Shown: piece after piece, positions 22,452 through 34,800 of the stretch | Position numbering within the stretch: the first letter of the stretch is position 1 | How the letters are laid out: the number at the start of each line of letters is the position of its first letter | NCBI GenBank assembly: GCA_030386875.1 | Contig: CM059559.1 | Location: 63,688,392-63,752,391, forward strand | Direction: 5' to 3' | DNA: 64,000 bases | Source: Morinoia aosen | Lineage: Eukaryota; Arthropoda; Malacostraca; Amphipoda; Talitridae | The notes under the pieces: model-generated | Databases searched by the model: none | Told to the model about the DNA's origin: nothing | Seen by the model: the letters and a program-made list of their open reading frames with translations, nothing else | Program-made: the position numbers and the translations under genes

Positions 22452-25400
22452 CCCCACATACAATGTCACATGGAAACCACATGGTTAGTTGCTGGTTTCG
22501 TGGATTTCAGCTGGCAAAATGGATTTGCCACTGAATATACTCATCATAGCCATGTTAGTACATTGCATGCTGGATTTGATACATGGGGTCCACGTGTGAT
22601 TTCCTTTTAGCTACCATATTGGCTTAAATGAATTTATCCACATGGAAGGCACGTGTGTTTGCAACGTACTTTATTTTGAACGGCTAAAAAAAACACTGTA
22701 TCTATATATATATGATAAAATAGCTGTTATTCGTGTTTTGATAAAATCGCAGAGATACCTTTCAGATTACATATCAAATACTGCTTTTCAAAACAAATTC
22801 ATTACCCGTTTACACGTCGGATTAGTCTCAAATTTAACCGCTATTTGCTTCTGGGTCAAAAATATATACTTTATTTTTTTGTGGTATTCAGGATCAAGCT
22901 GAGATAAAATAAATTCCGTGTGCTATAAAATTTAACATTCGCCTTTGTAAGACTTAGTTGTGTCTTAATTAGTTGTAATGCTCATTTCAAAAATTTGTAA
23001 TAACCAATAAGGTTATCATGGCCCGCGGAATATGTGCTGTTAATCTCATTGAACAAATAACTGCGATAAATTATTTTTTTTAAATGCGTGAGGTACCATT
23101 TCAAAAGCTTTCGTTTAATAATCCTAGAGGACAGAACGCACCAATAAATAAATTGAAACACACACATGTAACTATTTGGATAAGTTTTGAAATTTCGATT
23201 TCGAAAGCATGCGCATCTGGCAGCTCTTCACGGATCCCCCTACCCTGCCCCTCCTCTCAGACGCTCTTGCGTCATGGTTCAACTTCCGTGTTGCGTCACT
23301 CGTGACCGTTACCTAGTTCATCTCGAGACGTGATCAGTGTCAATTGTGCTCCTCTATATTTCAAGGAATATTATGCAATTCATAGTATTAGTGAATGAAA
23401 GGGATATTTAATGTTACAAGCTTTTCACTATCGATATTGAAATCATTAAATCTGAGCTTAGTTCTTATGCGCTGCTGGTTCAGACGATATAGCAGGCAAA
23501 TTACTTTCTGTTTAACTGTAGCTAATTTCGGTCATTAAGAGGTCATTAACAACATCTGATATTATTACAATATTTTCTCTCATAAGCGGTCCGTTGTGAT
23601 GGGAAGTGATATATTCAGAAGTCATGTGAGATTAATATACAGAGTTTTAATTCGTATACATGTGCAAGCCTTACGATGACTGTAGGGCATTTCTCCACCT
23701 TTGCGGAAAGAATTTTATAACTTTGACTTCATATTGTACCAAACTAGTCATAATTGAAATATTATTTTTGAACTTTTTTCTCTAAATTTTACTGTGGTAT
23801 TTGTGCTAGAAAATATGTATATATATACATATTTATATGTACTTAAGTATCTTATTTTGATATACTCAATGAGAAATCTATCAGTACAATTATTAACTTT
23901 GTAAAATTTTGTTTCTTATTTCTCATTTCGTAATTTACTTCGTTGACCTTTATTTTGAGGGTTTATCAGTCTTCATTATATGGATGAGGTTTGTGAGTGT
24001 GATTCATTTTGTCAATGTTTTGCATTGATAAAATAGAAATGCATGAAGAACAAATTTACACCTTCAAATACATATCTATCTATTAACAACTATTAAATAT
24101 GAATTTGAATGTATTGGAAATGAATTGTTAGAAATGTTAATGCATTTGAAAGTTAAATTCATTCATTATAGTTCATTTACGTAGAATCATGATGTTTTAA
24201 ATTTGAGCAGTAAAGCTTGCGCTGTCATTATGTTAAACGAATTTAATTTGCTTCTAAGAAATGTTCATGAGAATGTACAATTCAGCTTGTACGATTCTTT
24301 GATTTTGAATGATGAAGTTTGCACTGCCATTTTATTATAGGAATTTGATTTGCTTTCATTAAAATAACAATTCATCTACTATCATGATTTTTTGCGTTTG
24401 AATATTGAAGTTCGGTGCCATAGTATTAGTGGACGTTAATTTTTTCTGAAAATCGTTGCAAAATTAAACAAAAAATTACTTCTTGACGGTCCGTTTTTTC
24501 CATTCCATATTAATTTGACGGATATCTGCTACGGAAAAAATTGATGACCGTTCTTTTACCACGAATACCTGTACCGGGTGTCATATAAAAATGTCCCCGA
24601 CTTTTTAATTGATTATATCACCGCTTTAAATTAGCATATTCGCACTACCTTTTTCACAATGTAGGTGATTTTGTTTCATTTGTGAATAATTTGAATTTTT
24701 GAAAATCTTTTAATAACCACTTTACAGTGATCTATTTACTGAAAGAGGTACAACTAATTGTTCAAAGGAAATGTTTTAAAAACAACGCTGGTGTTATTCT
24801 TCATTTCTCAATACCTAATGTTAAAAATAAATTCACAATGATGTATCCTACATACCAACAAGTATTTAAACCCTCTGAGAGGTTATTCACTTCCTTATTT
24901 CATCATTTGAAGACACCTAAAATGCAGCTCACTAATTATCAAATAATTTTCAGCGTGTTGGATTAGGAAGCAAGGAAAAACTGTGAAAAAGTTAGAAGAG
25001 CATTTAATGAAAACTTCCCAGAAAGGAACTCTCCTGATGAGAAGACTGTGTATCGCACAGTTAGAAAATGAAAAGATAATTAATTAAATGCTCCTCTAAC
25101 TTATTCACAGTTTTTCGTTGCTTCATATTCCAGCACGCTGAAAATTCTTCGATAGTTATTGAGCTGCATTTTAGGTGTATTCAAATGATGAAATAAGGAA
25201 GTAAATAACCTCTCAGAGGGTTTAAATACTTGGTGGTGTGGAGGATACATCATTGTGAAATTATTTTTGACAGTAGGTGTTGAGAAATGAAGAAGAAAAC
25301 CAGTGTTGTTTTTAAAACGTTTCTATTGAACAATTAGTTTTACCCCTTTCAGTAAATCGATCACTGTAAAGTGGTTATTAAACGATTGTCAAAAACTTGA

Positions 25401-26421
25401 AATTTAAACCATTCGGAAAGGAAACAAAATTTATTAGATTGTGAAAAGATGTATTTCAAATGTGTTTATTTAAAGCGGAGACATAATCAATTAAAATGTC
25501 GGGGACATTTTTGTTGTGAGACCTGGTATAGCTTGGTATAAGTTGTACCATGGGGGGTTCATAGTTTTCGGTCTTCTTTGAAAGCCTTAATTTATAAAAA
25601 TCAATTTTTGAATTTCTCATATTACAAGTCAATATGTATAAAGAAAATTAGAAATGTATGAATGATGGAATTATTCATTGCATCTTAGCCTGGCTGCTAA
25701 CCTACATTCTACACTAAAAAAATATCTCAATTCGCAAGTAGCTCCGAGACCGACAGTTGAAGTTTCATTCACCATGCATGTACGCCTTTATGAATTAACA
25801 GCCTTTTGACATAAATATGAGTATAATGCTTATATCTATGTCACTAAAACACGCGACGAGTGGTGGAGGCTGCCATGAAACCCTATGAATACTGAGATGC
25901 CATTCGTTTCGCCATTAATTACTGTACCGGCTGATAAATAACTTCAAAGAAAATCGCGAAACATTTGCGATCAGTTTACATAGCATAACCATGTATGATA
26001 TCAAGGTTCAGTGCGTGATGATAATGTCATTTTGGGGGGACGTGTTCTCAACAGGTCATCTGCTCCAAGACGTTGCATTACAACGCCACCGGAGCGACCA
26101 ACCAACTTTGATCACCACATGGAAACAATGTATAATACACGTCGTCAGAATTCATGGTAAGTCTGCTTCATTTATAGATGGAACCAATGCGTTATTACCA
26201 CATGGATCCTAGCTGGCAGAAGCGAGGGATGGCCACGAGGCATATGGTTTCTATGTAGGACCCACATCCTCTACATATGTCCTACCAGGTGGGAACCACA
26301 TGGGCCCACTCTCCAAAAGTCCATGCGGTTTCCACATAGCATGGGCACGTAGAACCCATATGGCAAACATGGACAATCCACGTCGTAACCATGTGGCTTC
26401 CATGTGACCCTGTATATAGGG
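22452..26421. mobile_element. 4-kb element with CCACATGG-rich inverted ends
   Basis: Copy 2 of the host family runs straight through GTGCAACTG into GGAGCTCAGG, whereas copy 1 has 3.97 kb inserted there. The ends are inverted: left GTCACATGGAAACCACATGG, right the complement of GTCACATGGAAGCCACATGG. Several more CACATGG/CCATGTGG words cluster within 200-300 bp of each end (22460-22660 and 26110-26410). The middle has no recognisable gene, a GC-rich patch near 23200-23340 and one nested foldback at 24574-25526. Non-autonomous, superfamily unknown. Confidence 0.7.
24574..25526. mobile_element. foldback element with DUF4817-like remnant, copy FB1
   Basis: TA-flanked, with CCGGGTGTCATATAAAAATG at the left and its inverted form at the right; the arms are about 470 bp, nearly the whole element. 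Around the centre a 34-codon stretch (24967-25068) reads ARKNCEKVRRAFNENFPERN then SPDEKTVYRTVRK. This fits the DUF4817 helix-turn-helix ('GeargNgraArrlY.erFPnR..Psrktf.rl') found at the start of insect mariner-type transposases. The remnant ends in a TGA, so nothing functional is made. Confidence 0.8.
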
Positions 26422-27069
26422 TGAGAGCTCAGGTACATAAGACGATACATTTGAAAGGACAAAGAATCCCGCTCTTTCTTCAACTTTTATTTGAAAAATT
26501 AAACGTTCTCTACATAAAAATTTACATGAATATCTTACTTCCATTAATTACAGCCGTCCCAATAATGGCACACCAGAATAATATAGCAATTAAACATAAA
26601 ATCACAATCCGTTTAAAATGTTGCATGTAACAAACGAATATCGACTTCATAAACGTAAGGATAGGAATGAAATTTTCAAATCACCAAGTTCTCTTTCAAC
26701 GCTCGTTTACATTGTAGATTAGATTATTGGTTAATTTAAGCATCCCTATCCGCAACAAATGCGATCCAAAGAGGAAAAAGAAGGCACCATTTAGTATGGA
26801 AGCAACACGTGGACCACGTTTTGGGACATACGTGTACCACTAGGTAAATTGTTCATTTGCATACCGGCATAAATGAATAGCATTTCCAGAATTTCACTAC
26901 CTTTTTCAGAATTGATTTTAGCATACCAGGTAAAAATTATCGTACACATATTTTTCACACTGTTTATGAAGGACATGAATAGATTTGAGCCGTACCGTCG
27001 GTTTCTAAATTCTGCTACTCACAACCTAACGGAACCAACCGAAACAATCGAACAAACGTAGTCTACGTT

Positions 27070-27348
27070 TTAAGGGAACGCGGAATCTGTACAGAAAGGG
27101 TATAAAAACAGTAAGTTGAGAAAAAAGTTAATGATACAAGACCAAAGTTGAAGAAGAAAGTAGTAAGTGCTAAAAAACAGGACGCAGTGAACCGAAAATA
27201 GGTGGTCCTTAAATAATATAAATATTTTATTTCAGCAAAAAGATGGCCTACCTAACTCTTAGTTCGGGCCTTCACATTTTTCTCCCTAGGAGCGCGAGTT
27301 CCCATAGATACAACAGTTGTATCCCTCTGACGAACGTCTACATTATAT
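27070..27348 (-). repeat. dispersed 380-bp repeat, reversed unit D
   Basis: On the minus strand this matches the 13500-13800 and 61380-61660 units (GGATACAACTGTTGTATC, GGTTCACTGCGTCC, GATTCCGCGTTCCC). It is cut by foldback FB2 at 27349. Confidence 0.55.
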
Positions 27349-28143
27349 CTCGTGTCCCACAAAAATGTCCCCGAGTTTTTAATTGATTATATCACCGCTT
27401 TAAATTAACATAATTAAAATGTATTTTTTTTCACAATGTAGTAAATTTTCTTTCCGTTTCAAATAGTCTACTTTTTTGAGAATCGTTTAATAACCACTTC
27501 ACAGAGATAGATTTACTGAAAGAGGTAGAAAAACTAATTGTTTAGAGGAAATGTTTTAAAAACAACAACACTGGTGTTCTTCTTCATTTCTCAATACCTA
27601 TTGTTAAAAATATTTTCACAATGGTGTATCCTACATACCACCAAGTATTTAAGCTACCAAGTAGTTAAAACAACGAAAAACTCTGAAAAAGTTCAAAGAG
27701 CAATTAATAAGAAATTCCCGGAGAGATACTCGTCTGATAAGAAAACAGTGTATCGCACAGTTAGAAAATTAGAAAGGAAATTAAATGCTCTAACTTTGTC
27801 ACACTTTCCCGTTGCTTCTATTCTAATACGATGACAATTTTTTGATCGTTAGTGAGCTGCATTTTTGGTGTCTTCAAATGATGAAATAAGGAAGTAAGTA
27901 ATGTATTGAGAAATGAAGAACACAAGCGTTGTTTTGAAAACTTTTCCTTATAACACTTAGTTTTTCCTCCTGTTTCAGTAAATCGATCACTTCATAATGG
28001 TTATTGAACGATTTTCAAAAACTTACATTATCCGAAAAAGGAAGAAAATTCATTGCATTGTGAAAAATGACATTTCAATCATGTTATTATAAAGCGGAGA
28101 TATAATCAATTAAAAAGTCGGGGAATTTTTGTGGGACACCCGG
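27349..28143. mobile_element. foldback element with DUF4817-like remnant, copy FB2
   Basis: Same family as FB1. The right end is CGGGTGTCCCACAAAA in inverted form; the left end (CGTGTCCCACAAAAATG) is slightly damaged. A plus-strand frame at 27538-27834 includes NSEKVQRAINKKFPERYSS and DKKTVYRTVRKLERK, the same HTH remnant as in FB1. The flanking half of the arm is shorter than in FB1, so this copy carries an internal deletion. Confidence 0.8.
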
Positions 28144-28149
28144 TATATA

Positions 28150-28492
28150 CAGGGTGTTGTGTGATGCGATGCACATATTTTAACCGTTTACAGATAAACG
28201 CAGAATAAAACGGTTTTCATGAGTGACAAAAACCTCAAAACATCTTTGTCTTCGAGAAATGATGACATGAAATAATTATTAATTCCCTTCGGAATAGCCT
28301 GAAGCACACGCCAAAAGATTTTACTCGTTGGCTGCATGTCAAGCCCACTCTAACGGGAATCTAAAATTATTTCAGGTCATCACTTCTTGAAAACAAAGGA
28401 GTTTTGAGGTTTTTGTTACTCATGAAAATCGCTTCATTTTGCGTTTTTCTGTATTAGGTTACAATATGTGCATTGAATTACACACCACCCTT
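28150..28492. mobile_element. small foldback with CAGGGTG ends, FB3
   Basis: Arms of about 150 bp: left CAGGGTGTTGTGTGATGCG, AACGCAGAATAAAACGG, CAAAAACCTCAAAACATC; right the diverged complement ending CACACCACCC. Flanked by TA on both sides. It sits 6 bp from FB2, so the pair forms back-to-back insertions into TA-rich sequence. Confidence 0.75.
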
Positions 28493-29502
28493 TAATTATA
28501 TATATATAAATATTATTCTTGATATATATTATTCTTGATGCATCTATACATCAAGAAATAAATCATATTTTACTTTTTTCCTAATTTACAGATATATCAA
28601 CTCAAGTGTACAGAGTGCCCTTTCAACACTCATGTACAATGTACATTATACATAGTATTCTTGATAGGTCTCTCAATTTTTCGACTTTACAGAAATGATT
28701 TGCCTGCAAAGAACATTTTAAATATCATTAAAGAACATAACGAATGAAATTATAGTTACAATGTAAGTTTTCAATACCCTTACTCAGCTTGGTGACCAAT
28801 GAACCAGCAGAAAATTTTCTGCAAAAGAAATGCGTCATTCATAAATTACATACGTAGGCACTTGAAATTGACTGAATGTGCTTGTCTATTGGCTGGATGC
28901 TGAACAGCATTTTATATAACAAGTTCAAACGCTGAAAAGTATTTCATTAGAGAACCAAATGGAAAATAAAGGCAAAGAATAGCTCAAAAAGAATTGCCTT
29001 GCATTACTAATGCGGTTTTAGAGAAAAAACTAGAGCACAATTAGCTAGCCACGTAATTATCTACCAAAAAAGTATTTACAATGAACCATACCCTAAAATG
29101 ATAGATAGGATGCACTGTTGCACAGGACTCAATGCACAAAATTACAAATCCTGAAAAACAAACTAAACAAGAGAATAGTTGAAGACAGAAAGACGAGCTG
29201 ACATAGACAGTAAAAAATAAATCAAAAATGTCCGTCATGAAAAGGCAAAACAATAATTACAATATAAAATGACCCATGTGCACATCTCTCTCGGACCCTG
29301 TAGGAGTGCTAAGTCCCAAAAGTGCAAGAGTTATACAACGTAGTGCTATTTTTTGGCCATGGTACATATTTACAGCAATCGATTTTTCATTATAAACTCA
29401 GAGTTTTGGTTATCACCAGCGTTTTTTCTCTATTCCTGTTGGCACTGATACAAAGCTCTGTAAACAGCATATTGGTCTTACTTTTTGTTCAATGTCAGCA
29501 TT

Positions 29503-29625
29503 CGCCCTTATTAATATCAGGAAAATAAGTAACTTACTGTGACGTCAATACAAGGTCAGCACTCAGCATACAATTACACTTATTAATATTGTAAAAATAA
29601 GTAACTTATTGTGACATCAATGCAC
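29503..29625. repeat. short direct duplication inside copy 1
   Basis: TTATTAATAT, then AAATAAGTAACTTACTGTGA followed by CGTCAAT, is repeated about 70 bp later as AAATAAGTAACTTATTGTGA and CATCAAT. A local tandem duplication in the TIR-family core. Confidence 0.6.
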
Positions 29626-31325
29626 ATTTGAAAGAAAACAGTCTTTGTAGCCACTCTGTAGCACATGCGTTTTGATATTAAATTTATATTTCTCTAAAGA
29701 ATCTGACAGAAGAATTACGATTGTTATTATTTACAGAATGCAATTAAGCCTCCCATAATACAACAACGGCATTTTCAGGAGATGGGATAATGAAGGGACC
29801 ATTTAAAGGACATCCTTTCATTGCAACATGTGTCCCCACACAGGATACCAAGTGCATCATATAAATAATTCTGTACTCCAAATATCCCAACTCAAAAACG
29901 ACATTAAAAAACAATGGAGCTCATTCAATTGTGTTTATGAGCCAAAAGTAATTAGGTCAGAAAAACCGTATATGTAGAAATGTAACTAATCATGAGGAAA
30001 GAGCCATTGCACTTCCACAAAGATAATTCTCTATTAATTAACATAGCGTGAAACATAGCTGATTGCCTATATCTTTATTTACCAAACTCTCCACTAGAAC
30101 TACTTGAAATAAGTTCACACAAATAATTTTATCTTCTTCATGCTTACAATGTTCATGAATATAACTTGCAAATGAATCAAGTTAATGTGAACTGTTCTGT
30201 AAGCTGGTTTAGTAATCTATCCAGAGTACTTTGATATGAATACCGCTTCTCTAGTTTCGGAACAGTCGGACGAACATCACTTCACATAACTAAGTTTAAA
30301 AAATTGAAATCAGTTTGAGCTCGCCTACTAACGTGAAAATCTAAAGATGACCGTAACGGTCGTTCACCTCAACATCCCGGTAAACAATCAATAAAACATC
30401 AATAAACATGTTTTTAGTATTTGATGTAAAAATAATTCACAATTTATCTAATGCAATAATTGCGAAGAACACAGTCACAAGAAAAACTCACAACACCAAT
30501 CGCAACTTCGCTAAGTCGGTTACTTCCACTGCATCGCACGATGACTCACAGTCATGAACTAACAGATCGTGCACAGTGGTTTGAATGAGCCCCTAGATAA
30601 AATTTTAGGTTGCCCTAAAAATTGGCTCACGGACACTAACGTTTGAATGTTCGAAATGAATTTTTGGGAAAGTACATAATACTAGACGACAAAATATTGC
30701 ATTTTTTACATGTGTGTCTAAGGGTGTATTAGATTATGTTTTCTTGTTATTCAATTCTATATCAAACTGGCATGGCTTGCGTAAAATAAGAATTGATCGT
30801 CAGTTTTTTCTAAGGACTGGGGTATGTGACGTGTTTAAAACGCACGCAACGACTAAATTAGTTTTTTACGGTTAAAGTTTGAAATTTGGTGAATTTTTAA
30901 AATATACTAATTGTTCAAGTTCAAATACTTGACAACAACTTAAACTAACATCCTTTCATGACAATTTGGAAAAACCGAGTATTAAAGCTGATCGTGAAAT
31001 TAAGTACATTTATGACTTTAACTCCTGGGTTATTTTTGAAACTGTTTCAGCTGAGTGGTGATATTTCATTGAAGAATGAAATAAAAACATACCCACAGCA
31101 ATCGAAAACACATAAATGAACGCAATTGAGCGCACCGATGTTTTTATTGTAAGCATAGGAAAAGAAAGTGTTCATTTATTATGTTGTGAACATTTTGGGA
31201 AAAGAATGAATATGAAATAAAATTTTCGACATTTTGTTTCAAGCATAATGCAGCGTACGCAACAAGGTCAAATCCCCCATTTGACTGGTGACGTCCATCC
31301 ATTATACGCACGGCGATAATTCGCT

Positions 31326-31600
31326 GCCGCACACTACCTGCAGCACACCACCGGCAGCACACTACCTGCAGCACACCACTTGCAGAAAACCACCGGCAGC
31401 ACACCACCGGCAGCACACCACCGGCAGCACACCACTCTCAGCACACCACTGGCAGCACATCACTGTTAGCACACCACCTGCAGCACACCACTGGCAGCAC
31501 ACCACCTGCAGCACACCACCGGCAGCACACCACCGGCAGCACACCAGCTGCAGCACACCACCTGCAGCAAACCACTGGCAGCACATCACCGGCAGCACCC
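31326..31600. repeat. 15-bp minisatellite, about 18 units (copy 1)
   Basis: Unit CAGCACACCACCGGC, alternating with CAGCACACCACCTGC and variants with CACTGG or CACTACC. It lies about 240 bp inside the right end of copy 1. The long frames through it on both strands (Cys-Cys-Arg-Trp or Ser-Thr-Pro-Pro-Ala repeats) are products of the 15-bp period and not evidence of a gene. Confidence 0.95.
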
Positions 31601-31846
31601 ATTTGGAAGGCTATAAACAACGGATGAGTGCTCTCGAATGTTACGGCCTTTGACCAACTGAAAATGTTGCGCCTTCAAATCGTCCATGGCCACCTATCAA
31701 TTTCACGTGCGAGCTCGACCGCGCGTAGTTAAGAGCGCGTTGAGGGAGTGTTAATGCAGAGCAGGCCGACCAGCCTATAAATCGCACATAATCGACCGTC
31801 ACGTCCTTGATTCACCGGCGATACGTCCTTGATTTTCAATTGGGTA

Positions 31847-34800
31847 TAGTAGGTTTGCATATTTTCATTGAAAACTCTACTATTTCAACTATATATCAAC
31901 TATCTTGACCATTTTAACATTGTGAAAAGAGCCCACTTTCTAGATACAACCAATAAACTTCTAAAAACATACGTGTAAGGTGTATGAAATTTTTCAATTT
32001 TTTTAATTTTTAGCATCTCTAAGCCCTCAGAATCTAAAACCTCGTATTGAAGGTTGAGGAACCTCTTTCTTTTATCCTATGCAAATACCCTTTTACTAGT
32101 AGCATGATTACAGTATAAATTGCATAACTAAAATGAACAGACTTTCTAGCTAATTCCTTTGCTGAGTAAAGTTTAATAGTAGAATCCTCCTGCTTTGCTT
32201 TAGAAAAAGTGGTGCAATTCAAGATGTTTAGTTTTTAGCATCAATTAAAAAAAGAATCCACTTGTGTAAGTGGAAGTATTATAATTTGGCTGTTTTCAAA
32301 CTAAATTTCAAAACAGTGTTAAATTGCGGAGAAAAAGCTTACCAAGTCAAGTGGCATACACAGTTCCTATGTACTGAGGAATTGTTCCCAAATTCAGTGT
32401 ATTTCTTGTAGTAATTAGGTAGATGTTCATTCTATTGTATCTGCCTGAATTGATGTTGAACTTGAGGAAGACAAAATAAACCTAAATAATTGCTTCGAAA
32501 AGCTAATCAAAACCACAGGTAAGAACAAATTTGGGTCCAAATAATTTCCATTGCAAATGTAAGTTAAGCTTCAGCTGTACGTTGCAAGGAACAATGAGCG
32601 GCTGAGGTGTATAAAGTGTTGGGCAGTTTGTTCGTTTTATAAATTTAATATTTTGTCGAGTCATTCCTGGTAAAACATAAACTTGAACATTCAATATTTA
32701 TAGTTCACTGGAATACAAACTGTGTGAGAATTTTGGCATGCTAGTTAACGAAGGTTATGCAATGCAAAGAAACGATAAATGTCTTATTTGATTAACGATA
32801 GAACAAATCATTGACATTGGTCAATAAATTCCAGAATCATATAGCATTGGTGTTATATATATAGTTCTGTAATTTTAAGGATGTAGAGTCGGTACAGTTG
32901 CTGGCGACTTTAAACAGTAGCTCGATCCAATATTAATTTGGCCAAATTTTGAGCAAAAGTTTCCTAATACCGGTCAGTATTTCAATTATTTATGTTTTTA
33001 TTCTTGCACTGGAATTTTATTTCAGATACTATCGCATTTAAATCCCCTTTTCAACATTTTATTTTCTTAAGCATTCGTTCGTATTTAAATTCTTTATTTT
33101 CGATCAAATAAAATAAAAAACGAGCAAGAACATCGACTTATCATGTGCAATTTCATGCTTTAACGGTCCAATGAAGAAAAATATCAAAGCCAAAAGTTGT
33201 CCAGATACCGTAAATTTTTACAGTCATAGATCAAACAACAATATTGACATAGAATTTGATGGTTATGGAAGGGAAAGACGCGATATTTCTCAAAAAATCA
33301 CTCTTCTTTGTTACGTTATTTAATCGACTCAAAAGCTATGGAGGTCCAAATTCAAGATGAATATTCATATCATACAAAACTAAAATATATTGATGTCATT
33401 TCATAGAATGGGTGTTCATATGCTCTTAGAATATGAATAGCGTTTAGACAATGGCTGTCACCCCTCGTGGAGATTATAGATATTTCATGTACGTGAAACA
33501 ACACGCTTAGATCATTTCCTCTAGCCATTGCAAATAGATAATCGCAATTAACGTTATTTTATAGTTTGTTTTTGATTTGTCATTCAAAATTAGTCTATTT
33601 TTACTTTTTACTTTGTACTTTTCAGAATTCTTACCACTGATGATGGCCTGTGGCGGAAACGTTTGAAATTAGGTTTTATTCGAATATATACTTAAATGAT
33701 GAAATGATTGAAGTAGCTTATCTTGCTCTTTCATTTTTCATCTGTGTATTGTTGAGGAAGAACTTGGGCGTACGATATGCTAGCAATTTTTGCGCACACG
33801 CTATGTTTTTTTGGGCCAGAATTTTGAAATTAATCATGTCCATTTTGTGATCAGTTTCTTTGATAACAGGAGGACAGGACGGTAGCTTTGATGACAAGAA
33901 GACAGCTTGAAAATTACAAACAATTTATTTTTATTTGAATGTGTCATTACGCTCCAATAGACATTGTTTAGCTACCATCTAGTCAGAAAAGAGACGGCAG
34001 AGTTGTTGCCCTTGAATAGCACTTGAGACTGTACGCAAATTTAGCCGCTTCATCATTTTATAGCACTTAAACACATACTTCTTTAAGTTTATAGATACTT
34101 CGACCCATAAAATGACAAAGTTCTTATCATGGTTTACACCAATTAGCAATAAAACTACTTAAAATTATAATACAACCCCCAGAATACCATCAACGTACTA
34201 ACTTAGGTAATAATTCATGATTACACCTATATTGTCTCTTTTGACGTGGTCAGCCTGTGCACTTCGGTCACTCACGACTGCGCTGCAGCAAGTGTCAGGA
34301 GAGCAGTGGAGGATGGTGACACTCTAGAATGTACCTTAATGGGCACACCTGAAATATTGGCCATGATAAAAATTCGCCTTCCGCAAAATTCGCATTCGCA
34401 AGCTGGTACTTTTCAAATGAATAACAAAGTCGACCAATGAACGAGGGGAGTGCCAATGGGATGATACGTATCGGTTGTAGCAGCGGAATGCAAAAATCGA
34501 AAAAATAATTTTTCGATTCGTTCCATTTAGCCAATTTTGTTTAACGCTACGCAGATGGCTGCCAACCCGCAATACTAACTGGGAATCTACTCGAATTTAT
34601 CGATTATTTGCGGTAAATGAATTTCGATAGCCTATTCACAAATGAGCAGAAGAAAATACAGGGGTAGTTTTCCTCGATATCATGTTTTAAAGTCTATGGG
34701 ATAAACTACTAGCATACTTGGTTTATCGTAAGCCAACCAACAATGATCACTATTCAGACTTCAGGTACTAAATCCACTCAATCAAAGACTCAAAATAATA

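Larger units (their letters stand above)
22075..31844 (+). mobile_element. CCCAATTG-TIR family, copy 1 (9.8 kb with nested insertions)
   Basis: The left end CCCTATTGAAAATTAAGG (22075) and the right end, whose complement is CCCAATTGAAAATCAAGGAC (31844), form terminal inverted repeats, each flanked by TA. Subterminal motifs of the type GTATCGCCGG recur near both ends. Copy 2 at 37098-39166 matches four blocks of it: 22075-22451, 26422-27095, 28985-29280 and 30130-30580, plus the last 250 bp. Removing a 4.0-kb, a 0.8-kb and a 0.34-kb nested element leaves a core near 4.7 kb. No transposase is visible in the core. TA duplication suggests a Tc1/mariner-type or similar transposase in trans, but the superfamily is unproved. 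Confidence 0.8.

Noticed and set aside
22325-22534. Frames at 22.2-22.6 kb and 37.2-37.7 kb with similar peptides
   Set aside because: Similarity reflects shared transposon ends; opposite-strand frames are equally similar and no domain is seen.
27538-27834. Intact 98-residue gene at FB2
   Set aside because: The HTH remnant is real, but its flanks are foldback arm sequence and the corresponding frame in FB1 is stopped.
31326-31600. CRISPR-like regular array
   Set aside because: Units are contiguous 15-mers without spacers, inside a eukaryotic transposon.
31288-31653. Long frames rich in Ser-Thr-Pro-Pro-Ala or Cys-Cys-Arg-Trp across 31.3-31.65 kb and 43.9-44.4 kb
   Set aside because: They follow from a 15-bp repeat, which keeps every frame open on both strands; no independent sign of coding.
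34246-34572. Overlapping frames on both strands near 34.3-34.6 kb
   Set aside because: No motif, no splice context, no second copy.
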